Assembly (NCBI GenBank): GCA_036583965.1
Contig: JAZBQD010000026.1
Location: 2,415,400-2,479,399 of the forward strand
DNA: 64,000 nucleotides
Source of the DNA: Prunella strophiata
Taxonomy: Eukaryota; Chordata; Aves; Passeriformes; Prunellidae
Direction: 5' to 3'
This document shows, piece after piece, positions 9,501-17,400 of the stretch (the stretch's first letter is position 1; each line of letters opens with the position of its first letter). A program made the position numbers and the translations under genes. Below the pieces are notes generated by a model. It had not been told where the DNA came from. It saw only the letters and a list, made by a program, of their open reading frames with translations, and did not search any database.

Positions 9501-11961
9501 TTACTTCACCATAATGAGAGAAAAGCTCCCACTAACAGAAGCCCTCTGAGCAAGCAGCAAAAGGTGCATTGTTCAATGCCTTCTTGTAGTGACTATTTGA
9601 AAACCCATCCATTATCTTAAAAGCCAGCATCCAAGTTTAACAGAAGAGACAAGGACAGCTTTCTTGAACTGAAAACAGGGAGTTCTGTGATATTTTGATA
9701 GAGCATTGCTTGGAAGACCAAGCTCTGTGACATGCAGCAATGTAGATGAAAAAAGAAACTGAATCTTTGCTGTGTCTCTGCCCACTCAATTTCAGGTAAA
9801 CAAGACTGTTAGGAAAACTTCAGTTTTTCCTTTGGTTTGCTGCCAATCAAGCTATGATGAGCTTTTCACAAGCATTCCTGGCTCCCTCCTGACCACACCT
9901 GCAGCCTGGCTAAGGATTTACCTGAGACAAGAGCACAAACACAATGAAATAAAAGGTTCTGTGGCAGGATCATTGTTGTCACTGTGGCAGCAACCACCAG
10001 CCAAACAAGAACTGAGGCCTCCTGTGACTCACTGGCCACCCCAGGCACTGAGAGCTCAAACCCAGCAGCAGGAGATGCCTCCCAGACATCACCCCCACAG
10101 CCCTTCCAGTGCTCAGCACAGCTGAAAATGCAAAGCAAGATTCCAGACCAAGCATTCACTATTTACAGGCTCCCAGCAGCTGAGAAGAGGCAGCCAGCTC
10201 AGCAAGCCTTGCCGTGTTAGAAATGTGGAGAGAGACAACGTTGTGCTTGGCAAGTAACAGCACAGGCCAACAGTTCATGCTCAAATCCTGAAATAATTAA
10301 ATAATTTCAACTTCTGCATAGATAAACTCCTCCACACAAAAATAAAAGAGATGAGAGAGAAATGGGGCAAAAAAACCAGGTGGGTGTGGGCAAATGAATG
10401 AATTTAAGCTGTGATTCCACACAGCAAGCTGAGCTCCTGCCAGCTGAACCAGCACTTGCAGAGCAGCACAGCCCCAATCCAAACCTCACTCAAATCACCT
10501 GAGCCTCCTCCAGCAGCTGCACTGAGCCCTGGGATCAGCCCGTGCTCAGTGTGACTGAATTTGCACAGCACATCTCAAAAGACTGACAGCATTTCAGGAA
10601 AACACTCCACATTTTTTGTCACATGTTCCAATGACAGTTACATGCACCTCGGAGATATCATCCTATGTGAATTCTTGAAACAGCCCACAGTCTCAGAGAT
10701 GGGATAAATGTGATGAAGTGTTTGGGGGCTTTGCCAAGCTGCTGAATAAAATGGACCAGAGAAGCTGCATTTCATTCTAGCTCCCATCAAGAAAAAAACA
10801 GCAGGTCTCACTGCACTGCCAACCCTAACAAACACCTGATTTACGTTTGCTGTGCAGCACCAGAAGGCAGCTCCTGCCCCAGGAACATCTCAGACTATCC
10901 TTTCTGGGACCTCTGGTTCTGTTTATCTGCCTTCCTCTGTCCTGAGGAGTGACATCTCCTCACAATTTCACAAATCCAAGCTTCCAGCTCTTCTCTCCCG
11001 CAGAGCTAACAACTCTTTTTTGTAGTAGCACACTAAACCAGAAATAACAAACCTAAGAAAGTTTGCAACTTACTACACAGTTAAAGGCTACATTAAATAT
11101 ACAATTACTAGCCAGCATAAAACTTCCTCTTATAAAATGTAGTGTTTCTGTGCTACTGTAACAACTCCACGCCTGAATGTGATCCCATGTAACCTATTCT
11201 TTCCTTTTCAGAATATAAACACAGATCGATTGTAAGGCAGGGCACAGACTGATGTTACTGTTTAGCTCATAAATCACAGCTGGACGTTATCAAATCACAA
11301 CAACGCTGGCTTTCACTGTGGATCACTGTCCCAGCCCTCCCAAACGCCACCTCCCCGCTGCCAGGGACACACAGAACAAGGGCTCATGACTGACAACCAG
11401 CACCCACAGCCCGCACCCAGCCCGGCCGGGCACAAACCCTGCGGAAAGCAGGGCAGCACGCCCTGAACCCCCCATTAATCCCGAACAGGACTCGTTCTAA
11501 AGTGTCTGTCCCTAGGCACGGGTCGCTGCCGGGATCGGAGCCTCGGGACACCGCGGGCACCGGGGCGGGCGCGGGGCCCCGCTCACACCGCGGAGACGGG
11601 AGGAGGAGGAGGAGGAGAGGATGAGGAGAGCGAGGAGGAAGTGAAGAAGGCGAGGAGGAGGAGGAGGGAAAGAGGAAGAGGAGAAGCAGGAGGAAGAGGA
11701 GAAGGGGAATGGGAATGACCCGAAACCCCCGGCCCGCCGCGTCCCCCCGCGGGGGCCCCGGCAGCGCCGAGGCGCGGCCCAGGGCGGGCGGGCCCCGCTG
11801 GGCGCGGGCGGGCGCTCACCGAGGCAGAGCTCGCAGACGTATCCGTAGTAGGACCAGAGCAGGAGCAGCGCGATGAGCAGCACGGGCAGCCAGGCGAAGG
11901 CGCGGCGGCAGCAGCGCAGCCCCCGCCACAGCGCCATCCCGCCCGCCCTCAGCGCCCGCAT
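386..11961 (-). CDS. ZDHHC15: ZDHHC15 palmitoyltransferase, 5' nine coding exons (3' end outside window)
   Basis: This is a DHHC-family protein S-acyltransferase, a multipass enzyme that attaches palmitate to cysteines of membrane-associated proteins, mainly at the Golgi and related membranes. Nine exons join at 11820-11961, 8957-8983, 6793-6887, 6012-6132, 4502-4571, 4104-4136, 2906-3026, 1667-1799 and 386-512, with every phase matching, to give 289 codons plus two bases. The order is TM1 (about residues 20-42), TM2 (58-79), cysteine-rich domain (133-167), TM3 (177-195) and TM4 (213-236). Zinc ligands fit C133, C136, H146, C153 and C147, C150, H160, C167. The catalytic motif is D158-H159-H160-C161. 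An STLE version of the TTxE motif follows TM4. Exon 4 text such as [17 protein letters not shown] and the N-terminal LRCCRR with WSYYGYV resemble remembered mammalian ZDHHC15 more closely than the paralogues ZDHHC2 or ZDHHC20. The C-terminal exon(s) and stop lie left of position 1. Confidence 0.95.
513..1666 (-). other. ZDHHC15 intron 8
   Basis: This is a GT-AG intron of AT-rich, apparently single-copy sequence. I see no repeat or RNA gene in it. Confidence 0.85.
1667..1799 (-). CDS. ZDHHC15: ZDHHC15 coding exon 8 (TM4)
   Basis: This exon encodes [13 protein letters not shown]4, the [10 protein letters not shown] motif and RSTL (residues 204-247). The acceptor is CTCCAG and the donor is CTAG|GTAAGG. 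The TTxE-type motif spans the junction with exon 9 and reads S-T-L-E here; mammalian ZDHHC15, from memory, has T-T-L-E and ZDHHC2 has S-T-L-E. Confidence 0.95.
1800..2905 (-). other. ZDHHC15 intron 7
   Basis: This is a GT-AG intron with nothing recognisable inside. Short open frames in it lack any family signature. Confidence 0.85.
2906..3026 (-). CDS. ZDHHC15: ZDHHC15 coding exon 7 (end of cysteine-rich domain and TM3)
   Basis: This exon completes Trp163 and encodes [13 protein letters not shown] onward through TM3 to YFIKYWT (residues 164-203). It contributes the last zinc ligand, C167. The acceptor is CTCCAG and the donor ACA|GTAAGT is strong. It ends in phase 0. Confidence 0.95.
3027..4103 (-). 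other. ZDHHC15 intron 6
   Basis: This is a GT-AG intron containing a homopolymer T tract at about 3606-3622. Nothing else is recognisable. Confidence 0.85.
4104..4136 (-). CDS. ZDHHC15: ZDHHC15 coding exon 6 (33-nt exon with the DHHC active site)
   Basis: This exon encodes [11 protein letters not shown], residues 153-163, including zinc ligand C153 and the catalytic D158, H159, H160 and C161. The acceptor is TTATGCAG and the donor is CATG|GTATGT. It is phase 2 on both sides and 33 nt long, so its loss would remove the whole active site without shifting the frame. Confidence 0.95.
4137..4501 (-). other. ZDHHC15 intron 5 (365 bp)
   Basis: This short intron separates the two exons that build the zinc-binding domain. 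Nothing recognisable lies inside. Confidence 0.85.
4502..4571 (-). CDS. ZDHHC15: ZDHHC15 coding exon 5 (first half of cysteine-rich domain)
   Basis: This exon encodes [20 protein letters not shown] and on through VCA, plus two bases of the following Met codon. It supplies zinc ligands C133, C136, H146, C147 and C150. The acceptor is TTCCAG and the donor AT|GTAAGT is strong. It is too short to show as a long open frame, and I found it by reading the minus strand between exons 4 and 6. Confidence 0.95.
4787..5033 (-). mobile_element. CR1 LINE 3' fragment
   Basis: On the plus strand the stretch starts with AATCACAGAAC and continues through the landmarks TGCCATGGGCAGGGACACC and CCTGGCCTTAGACACTTCC to AAGGAATTCCTTCCTAA. 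This is the reverse complement of the conserved avian CR1 3' region, so the element lies in minus orientation. It has accumulated substitutions and small indels and is an old 5'-truncated copy inside intron 4. Confidence 0.85.
5401..5790 (+). mobile_element. Probable solo LTR of an avian endogenous retrovirus
   Basis: The block reads like an LTR. It has a TGTAGGAATGTG start, an internal AATTGGACAGAAGCCAATAA segment, and a TTTTATTAAAACCTTTTTG stretch of the kind seen around LTR polyadenylation regions. No gag, pol or env coding lies next to it, which fits a solo LTR left by recombination. Boundaries are approximate and the family is not assigned. It lies antisense to ZDHHC15 inside intron 4. 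Confidence 0.5.
6012..6132 (-). CDS. ZDHHC15: ZDHHC15 coding exon 4 (cytosolic linker before the DHHC domain)
   Basis: This exon encodes residues 89-128, from [12 protein letters not shown] to [10 protein letters not shown], the segment most diagnostic for ZDHHC15. The acceptor is TGCAG. The donor, GGAG|GTCAGC, is weak because C at +3 is unusual, but no better GT lies nearby and the phase fits exon 5 exactly. Confidence 0.93.
6133..6792 (-). other. ZDHHC15 intron 3
   Basis: This GT-AG intron has nothing recognisable inside. Confidence 0.85.
6793..6887 (-). CDS. ZDHHC15: ZDHHC15 coding exon 3 (TM2)
   Basis: This exon encodes residues 57-88: TM2, the conserved [11 protein letters not shown] stretch and a PPGKK end. 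The acceptor is TTTTTAG and the donor is AAG|GTAAGA. It enters in phase 1 and ends in phase 0, agreeing with exon 4. Confidence 0.94.
6888..8956 (-). other. ZDHHC15 intron 2
   Basis: This GT-AG intron has a poly-A tract at 6993-7010 and otherwise single-copy AT-rich sequence. I found no exon, RNA gene or clear transposon. Confidence 0.85.
8957..8983 (-). CDS. ZDHHC15: ZDHHC15 coding exon 2 (27-nt microexon)
   Basis: This exon encodes the VTVSNPVEK segment in the loop between TM1 and TM2 and corresponds to VTVLSPAEK in the mammalian protein. The acceptor TTTTCCAG and donor AAAG|GTACGT are clear. It is phase 1 on both sides and 27 nt long, so skipping it would keep the frame. Confidence 0.9.
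8984..11819 (-). other. ZDHHC15 intron 1
   Basis: This is the largest intron seen (2.8 kb). Most is single-copy, with a short CA-rich run at about 9158-9176. The 5' end, nearest exon 1, is GC-rich and holds a polypurine tract listed separately. Confidence 0.85.
11590..11712 (+). repeat. GA-rich polypurine tract (GGA/GAG repeats)
   Basis: The plus strand is almost entirely purine, built from irregular GGA, GAG and GAA triplets, with a few interruptions such as GATGAGG and GAAGTGAAG. In the ZDHHC15 transcript it is C/U-rich and lies about 110 nt downstream of the exon 1 donor. The irregular repeats indicate an aged microsatellite. Confidence 0.8.
11820..11961 (-). CDS. ZDHHC15: ZDHHC15 coding exon 1
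   Basis: This exon encodes residues 1-47 plus one base: a short cytosolic N-terminus with the LRCCRR motif and all of TM1. The donor reads CTCG|GTGAGC, so the exon ends in phase 1. I chose Met1 at 11961 because mammalian ZDHHC15 also starts with a short MR-rich stretch before an internal Met. Met9 (codon at 11935-11937) is an alternative with a better initiation context. The exon lies in very GC-rich, CpG-rich DNA. Confidence 0.93.
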
Positions 11962-12029
11962 CGGCGCGCGGCTGCGCGGGCTGCCCCGGGGCCGGCGCGC
12001 TCGGCGCTCGGCTGAGCGGCCTGCGCGCA

Positions 12030-12049
12030 GCGGCGCCCCCTGGCGGGGC
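12030..12049 (-). promoter_or_regulatory. Candidate CTCF-binding site
   Basis: The plus strand reads GGCGCCCCCTGGCGGGG. Its reverse complement, with core CGCCAGGGGGCGCC, closely fits the CTCF consensus core CCACNAGGGGGCGC. The site lies about 70-90 bp upstream of Met1 and about 35 bp from the first minisatellite unit. This is a motif match only. Confidence 0.6.
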
Positions 12050-12053
12050 GGGC
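12045..12053 (+). promoter_or_regulatory. GC box (SP/KLF-type)
   Basis: GGGGCGGGC partly overlaps the CTCF-like motif and is a standard GC box for CpG-island promoters. It is a motif match only. Confidence 0.45.
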
Positions 12054-12082
12054 GGGCCCGGCTGAGGGAGCTCCCGCCCGCG

Positions 12083-13882
12083 CTGTCCCCGCAGAGCCCG
12101 TGCTGTCCCCTCAGAGCCCGTCCTGTCCCCTCAGAGCCCGTCCTGTCCCCTCACAACCCGCCCGTCCTGTCCCCGCAGAGCCCGTCCTGTCCCCTCAGAG
12201 CCCGTCCTGTCCCCTCACAACCCGCCCGTCCTGTCCCCTCAGAGCCCGTCCTGTCCCCTCAGAGCCCGCCCGCGCTGTCCCCTCAGAGCTCGTGCTGTCC
12301 CCTCAGAGCCCGTCCTGTCCCCTCAGAGCCCGTCCTCTCCCCTCAGAGCTCGCGCTGTCCCCTCAGAGCCCCTCCGTCCTGTCCCCTCACAGCCCGTCCT
12401 GTCCCCTCAGAGCTCGCGCTGTCCCCTCACGGCCCGTCCTGTCCCCTTAGAGCCCGTCCTGTCCCCACAGAGCCCGCCCGCGCTGTCCCCTCAGAGCCCG
12501 CGCTGTCCCCTCAGAGCCCGCCCGCGCTGTCCCCTCAGAGCTCGCGCTGTCCCCTCAGAGCCCGTCCTGTCCCCTCAGAGCCCGCCCGCGCTGTCCCCTC
12601 AGAGCTCGCGCTGTCCCCTCAGAGCTCGCGCTGTCCCCTCAGAGCTCGCGCTGTCCCCTCAGAGCCCGCCCGCGCTGTCCCCTCAGAGCTCGCGCTGTCC
12701 CCTCAGAGCTCGCGCTGTCCCCTCAGAGCTCGCGCTGTCCCCTCAGAGCTCGCGCTGTCCCCTCAGAGCCCGCCCGCGCTGTCCCCTCAGAGCCCGTCCT
12801 GTCCCCTCAGAGCTCGCGCTGTCCCCTCAGAGCTCGCGCTGTCCCCTCAGAGCCCGCCCGCGCTGTCCCCTCAGAGCCCGCCCGCGCTGTCCCCTCAGAG
12901 CCCGTCCTGTCCCCTCAGAGCTCGCGCTGTCCCCTCAGAGCCCGCCCGCGCTGTCCCCTCAGAGCTCGCGCTGTCCCCTCAGAGCCCGCCCGCGCTGTCC
13001 CCTCAGAGCTCGCGCTGTCCCCTCAGAGCCCGTCCTGTCCCCTCAGAGCTCGCGCTGTCCCCTCAGAGCCCGTCCTGTCCCCTCAGAGCCCGTCCTGTCC
13101 CCTCAGAGCTCGCGCTGTCCCCTCAGAGCTCGCGCTGTCCCCTCAGAGCCCGCCCGCGCTGTCCCCTCAGAGCCCGTCCTGTCCCCTCAGAGCCCGTCCT
13201 GTCCCCTCAGAGCCCGTCCTGTCCCCTCAGAGCCCGTCCTGTCCCCTCAGAGCCCGTCCTGTCCCCTCAGAGCTCGCGCTGTCCCCTCAGAGCTCGCGCT
13301 GTCCCCTCAGAGCCCGTCCTGTCCCCTCAGAGCCCGTCCTGTCCCCTCAGAGCCCGTCCTGTCCCCTCAGAGCCCGTCCTGTCCCCTCAGAGCCCGCCCG
13401 CGCTGTCCCCTCAGAGCCCGTCCTGTCCCCTCAGAGCCCGTCCTGTCCCCTCAGAGCCCGTCCTGTCCCCTCAGAGCCCGTCCTGTCCCCTCAGAGCCCG
13501 TCCTGTCCCCTCAGAGCTCGCGCTGTCCCCTCAGAGCTCGCGCTGTCCCCTCAGAGCCCGTCCTGTCCCCTCAGAGCCCGTCCTGTCCCCTCAGAGCCCG
13601 TCCTGTCCCCTCAGAGCTCGCGCTGTCCCCTCAGAGCCCGTCCTGTCCCCTCAGAGCCCGTCCTGTCCCCTCAGAGCCCGTCCTGTCCCCTCAGAGCTCG
13701 CGCTGTCCCCTCAGAGCTCGCGCTGTCCCCTCAGAGCCCGTCCTGTCCCCTCAGAGCTCGCGCTGTCCCCTCAGAGCTCGCGCTGTCCCCTCAGAGCTCG
13801 CGCTGTCCCCTCAGAGCCCGTCCTGTCCCCTCAGAGCCCGTCCTGTCCCCTCAGAGCCCGTCCTGTCCCCTCAGAGCCCTGT
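12083..13882. repeat. GC-rich minisatellite, 86 units of 20 or 24 bp plus a degenerate end unit
   Basis: Units share the core CTGTCCCCTCAGAG followed by one of three common endings: CCCGTC (type A, 20 bp), CTCGCG (type B, 20 bp) or CCCGCCCGCG (type C, 24 bp). I count 86 complete units from 12083 and a degenerate 87th at 13863. The first 20 units nearest the ZDHHC15 promoter are the most diverged, with GCAG, CACAACC, CACAG, CACGG, TTAG and ACAG variants. Units 21-50 are rich in B and C. Units 51-86 are A-rich and nearly identical. The right edge passes directly into a CR1 fragment. The array is CpG-rich. The open frames across it follow from unit composition and are not evidence for a protein. 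Confidence 0.98.
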
Positions 13883-13888
13883 GGGGCA

Positions 13889-14345
13889 CACCTGGGGCGC
13901 TGTGTGCCGCTCCGGGCTCCGCCTCGCAGCACACCCGTGGCTGCCGAGGTGATGGCGGGGCTGGAGCGTCTCTGAGGGGAAGGCTGAGGGAGCTGGGGCT
14001 CAGCAGCCTCGGGAGGAGACGGCTCATCCATAAATATCTAAAAGGAGCTGCCAGAGCATGCACCAGGCTCTGCTCCGGGAGCCCAGCAATGGCACCAGAG
14101 GAACTGATGCTCGGGAAGTTTCAGCTGGACATGAGGAAGAACTTCCATGAGTAGTGCCCAGCCCTGAGCAGAGAGGCTGTGGAGTCTCCTCCCTGGGGAT
14201 ATTCCGGAGCTGTCTGGACACGATCCTGTGCCCTGTGCTCTGGGATGGCTCTGCTGGAAGCAGGGAGGTGGCACCAGATGGACCCACTGTGGTGCCTCCC
14301 ATCCTGACCCATCCTGGGATCTTGTAGCACTGTCCTGGCCTCTGC
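13889..14345 (+). mobile_element. CR1 LINE 3' region fragment
   Basis: The plus strand shows CR1 landmarks in order: GCTGTGTGCCGCTCCGGG, GGCTGAGGGAGCTGGGGC, GACATGAGGAAGAACTTCC, GAGAGGCTGTGGAGTCTCC and CTGGACACGATCCTGTGCC. These correspond to the conserved end of CR1 ORF2 and the following 3' region. It is diverged and contains no intact frame. It adjoins the minisatellite with at most a few bases between them. Confidence 0.85.
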
Positions 14346-14402
14346 ACAGTCAAGAGCTTGGCACTGCTCTCCAATTCCTTTAGCATACACCTAGGAATAT
14401 GT

Positions 14403-14453
14403 AAAAACAAATAAACAAACAAACAAACAAACAAAACAAAACAAAAAAAAAAA
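14403..14453. repeat. (AAAC)n microsatellite grading into poly-A
   Basis: Successive AAAC and AAAAC units end in an A-run. It lies about 60 bp beyond the CR1 fragment. Confidence 0.9.
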
Positions 14454-17400
14454 CCAGAAAACCCCACACTTACATATACAAGTGAATGTGTATGCAATAT
14501 TCACTTATTACTATGGAATACCCATGGGAGGATCAGATTCCAGACAACTCGTGGAACAAAAGGAGTGCCCTCTCCAACATGGCATTTAAAGTACAAAAAA
14601 GAAAACAAAAAGAATCCCCCTGCCCCACACTGCTCTACAACCTCCTCTGAATTCTGGTAGGAATCTCCTCATTCCTGCTCTCAGTGATTTGAGTTGCAGC
14701 TCCAGGTAATTAACTCCACTCTATCAAGTCTGGTAAGGAAATTAGTTTTCTCATCAAGAGAATGACTTATCTGACAGAATGTTCTGCTAACAAACCCCTG
14801 GTGTAATTTGTGACACTTTCTGGTCACCTCTTTGTTCAGCAAGGTTTTTTTCCCCTCACAATTTGTTCTAAAACTTCCCTTATTGGGATCACACAGAGCT
14901 GTGCTGCCTCCACCAACCCTTTTCTCTTTTTGGGTACAAGCACCACATTGGCATTCTCCTGCCCAGATCAACAAATCCTCAGACCACACCTGTAATTCCC
15001 TAGTTAGTTCTCTCAATATTTTAATGTGGATATGATCTACTACCTCTGTTTTTTTAAAAAAATCTGTTCACTACTGAACAGCACTACTGAGCTGTCTTAA
15101 CCCCTTCTCTACCCTGCTCAGGCTATACAATCAGTATCATCCTCTTCTCCAGGCTACTCAATTCTTTCTTTCATAGAAAACCTTCACTTTTTGGCACTTG
15201 TTTTAATTTTGTGTGTGGTTAAACTTAACCAAGATTTTGGGTAGCCCCTGCTGTAGCAGAAGTGCCTTGTAGACAGGATAACATAGATTGGCCTGAGCTG
15301 CATGTAACTCTAAACTAGAAATATATATATATATATATATATATACATGAAAAACCTCTTCCCAAGAGATTCAGGAAGGGGATTTAGAACAAAACAGTCT
15401 AAGTTTCAAGGATTTAGAAGAAGAAGATGTGGGTGCCCCCTTGCTTTCCCTCCTTCCCCCACTGTGTAAGTGCTGAGAAGGAATATTTTTGCCAGCAATA
15501 CATTTTATAATCAGTAAGATTTAAAAAACATTCTTGGGAGTTAAATCACTCCCTGAAGCAACTCACAGAATCTCCTCTCCTGAGACAGATGGGATGAACA
15601 GCACAGCCGTGAGACATTTTTCCTGCATGTTCCTGTGAAGCAGGGAGGCACCTTCCAAACAGACAGCACAGGAACAGGCAAAAGTGAGCAGACTGTGTCA
15701 GATAAACCCTCTGCAAATAAAGTTAAGACTTTTTTCTTTTGTTCAACAGTCAGTTTTTCTATGTGCTCTAAGGTCCACATGGATCATCCTCAAAATTCTT
15801 GTTTCATGGGCTTCCAGGGGAGACTCAGTTATATAAACATGAGCTCATCTGAGGTAAGATTCCCAAATACAGCTCTTTGAAACAAAACAATCAGGTGACC
15901 TTAAATCTTGTGATTCCTAGGATGTGTTTCTGCCCTTGTGGTTCTGCTGGTAGCTCCCCATTTGAAAGAGCTGGAGTGAAATATAAGTGGGATAAAAAAA
16001 TCCAGAAATCAACACTGCAGGTGTTATTCAAAGTAAATATTAAATCTAAATTGACCTTCAGCCAATTGTAAAAGTAGAGAAGAACCTTCTGGGTGTGCAG
16101 CCTGACTGGGCTCCACAGAAACTACAACAATGAGGGGATCATCCTAAATAACATCCCTATCTTTAAAATTAACCCTGACCATGAGCAGTTTCCTGCTAAG
16201 ACACATTTCCCACAGCTTTCAACAGGGAGACTTCTGCAGAGTTCAGCAAGCTGTGATTGCACCCACGGTGTAACTACAGTGTTCAAAACCACTGCCACAG
16301 ACTGCAGAAAAAACCCCAAGTCCCAGAAGCTTTAGGGTGATTTAAATAAGGCTCATAATCTCTGGTTCTTCTGGAGAAACAAATTGTTGGGTGCTTAAAG
16401 AAAGGAAGATGGTGGTGACTCACCAGTGGCAGAGACACTCTGGGCATCAGGGAATACGTCATGCCCAAGAGCTGAAGAGCACAACAAGGCTGACAGCAGC
16501 TAAGATGGCTCTGGCACTGGTCCAAAACCAGCTAAAAGAAATCAGGAAACAGTAGAAATCAGGAAATAAATGTCAGTTTTTACAACTGCAGAAAACCCCA
16601 CATGTACCAATTTCACTGAGATGCTTTTTCCTGTGAGAAAATGCTTAAAAAAAATCACTCATGCTTTAAAATGCTCAATTGTCTTGTCTTGTAAAAAAAC
16701 CACAACTGGAAAATGCAGTTTGTGTTTGCAGTGCTGAATGTGAAACTGTGCTTGCGTTACTGTCTGAATTTCAAAATTATGTTCTGATTCAAAAACCAAA
16801 GTTGCACAAGTTACTTCCCCACTGTTCATTTCCAAACCTTGCTTGAGCTGGTAACACGTGAGCCTTGGAGCTGTGGGGAAAGTCAGCTACAGCCCCTGCA
16901 AACTGCAGGGAGCCAAGCCTTGGGCACAGCCAACTTTTCAAACTACTCTGAAGCCAGGGCATGTAAAAGAAAGGTGTGACCCAATTGTCAGACATATTTA
17001 TATCTGGGTAGGTTACATGTGGTTTTGCTTATCAGTGACAGAGATCCAAGAAGATTTGATAATCCATGAGCTAAAATGGGAACTAAACCCAACCCTGGCT
17101 GGCTCCTGAGCTCCTGCTGAGCTAAAAAAGCTTGTGAGCCCCAAGGCTGGCCCATTTCTGTCCCTTATTGTAGGAAAACACAGCAACCCTCCCTATCTCA
17201 GTCCCATCTTGGCCTTTCCCACACTGTACTTGTAGGTAAGGAGATAAATCTAATCTAAAATGCTCAGTGTTATTGTATCAGATTTGGGCTTTCTCTCAGA
17301 ATTGCTGCACCCCAGCTCGTGCAGAGGAGCCAGGCAAAGCTTTCCTAGAGCATGCACTGAGGATTGGTACTGACCTATGAGCAAGTTGTATTTTTGTTAC

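Larger units (their letters stand above)
11400..12100. promoter_or_regulatory. CpG-rich promoter region of ZDHHC15
   Basis: GC content and CpG frequency rise sharply around exon 1 and fall again in intron 1. No TATA box stands out upstream of Met1, which fits a broad CpG-island promoter. Initiation probably falls between 11962 and about 12080, but the transcription start cannot be read from sequence. The adjoining minisatellite prolongs the CpG-dense region to about 13.9 kb. Confidence 0.75.

Noticed and set aside
11512..11961. 149-codon minus-strand frame as a single-exon protein
   Set aside because: Only the first 47 codons are exon 1. The rest reads through the GTGAGC donor into GC-rich and polypurine intron sequence.
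386..11961. Identification of the gene as ZDHHC2 or ZDHHC20
   Set aside because: The N-terminal LRCCRR block, the [17 protein letters not shown] linker and the CVLKM form of the pre-DHHC segment fit ZDHHC15 best. ZDHHC2 and ZDHHC20 have CILKM and different linkers.
12083..13882. CRISPR-like array
   Set aside because: Repeats are directly adjacent with no unique spacers, and the genome is a vertebrate one. It is a tandem minisatellite.
11873..13975. 700-codon plus-strand open frame as a protein gene
   Set aside because: It starts antisense inside ZDHHC15 exon 1 and consists almost wholly of minisatellite. It stays open because the units lack stops in every plus frame. No splice structure or non-repeat domain supports it.
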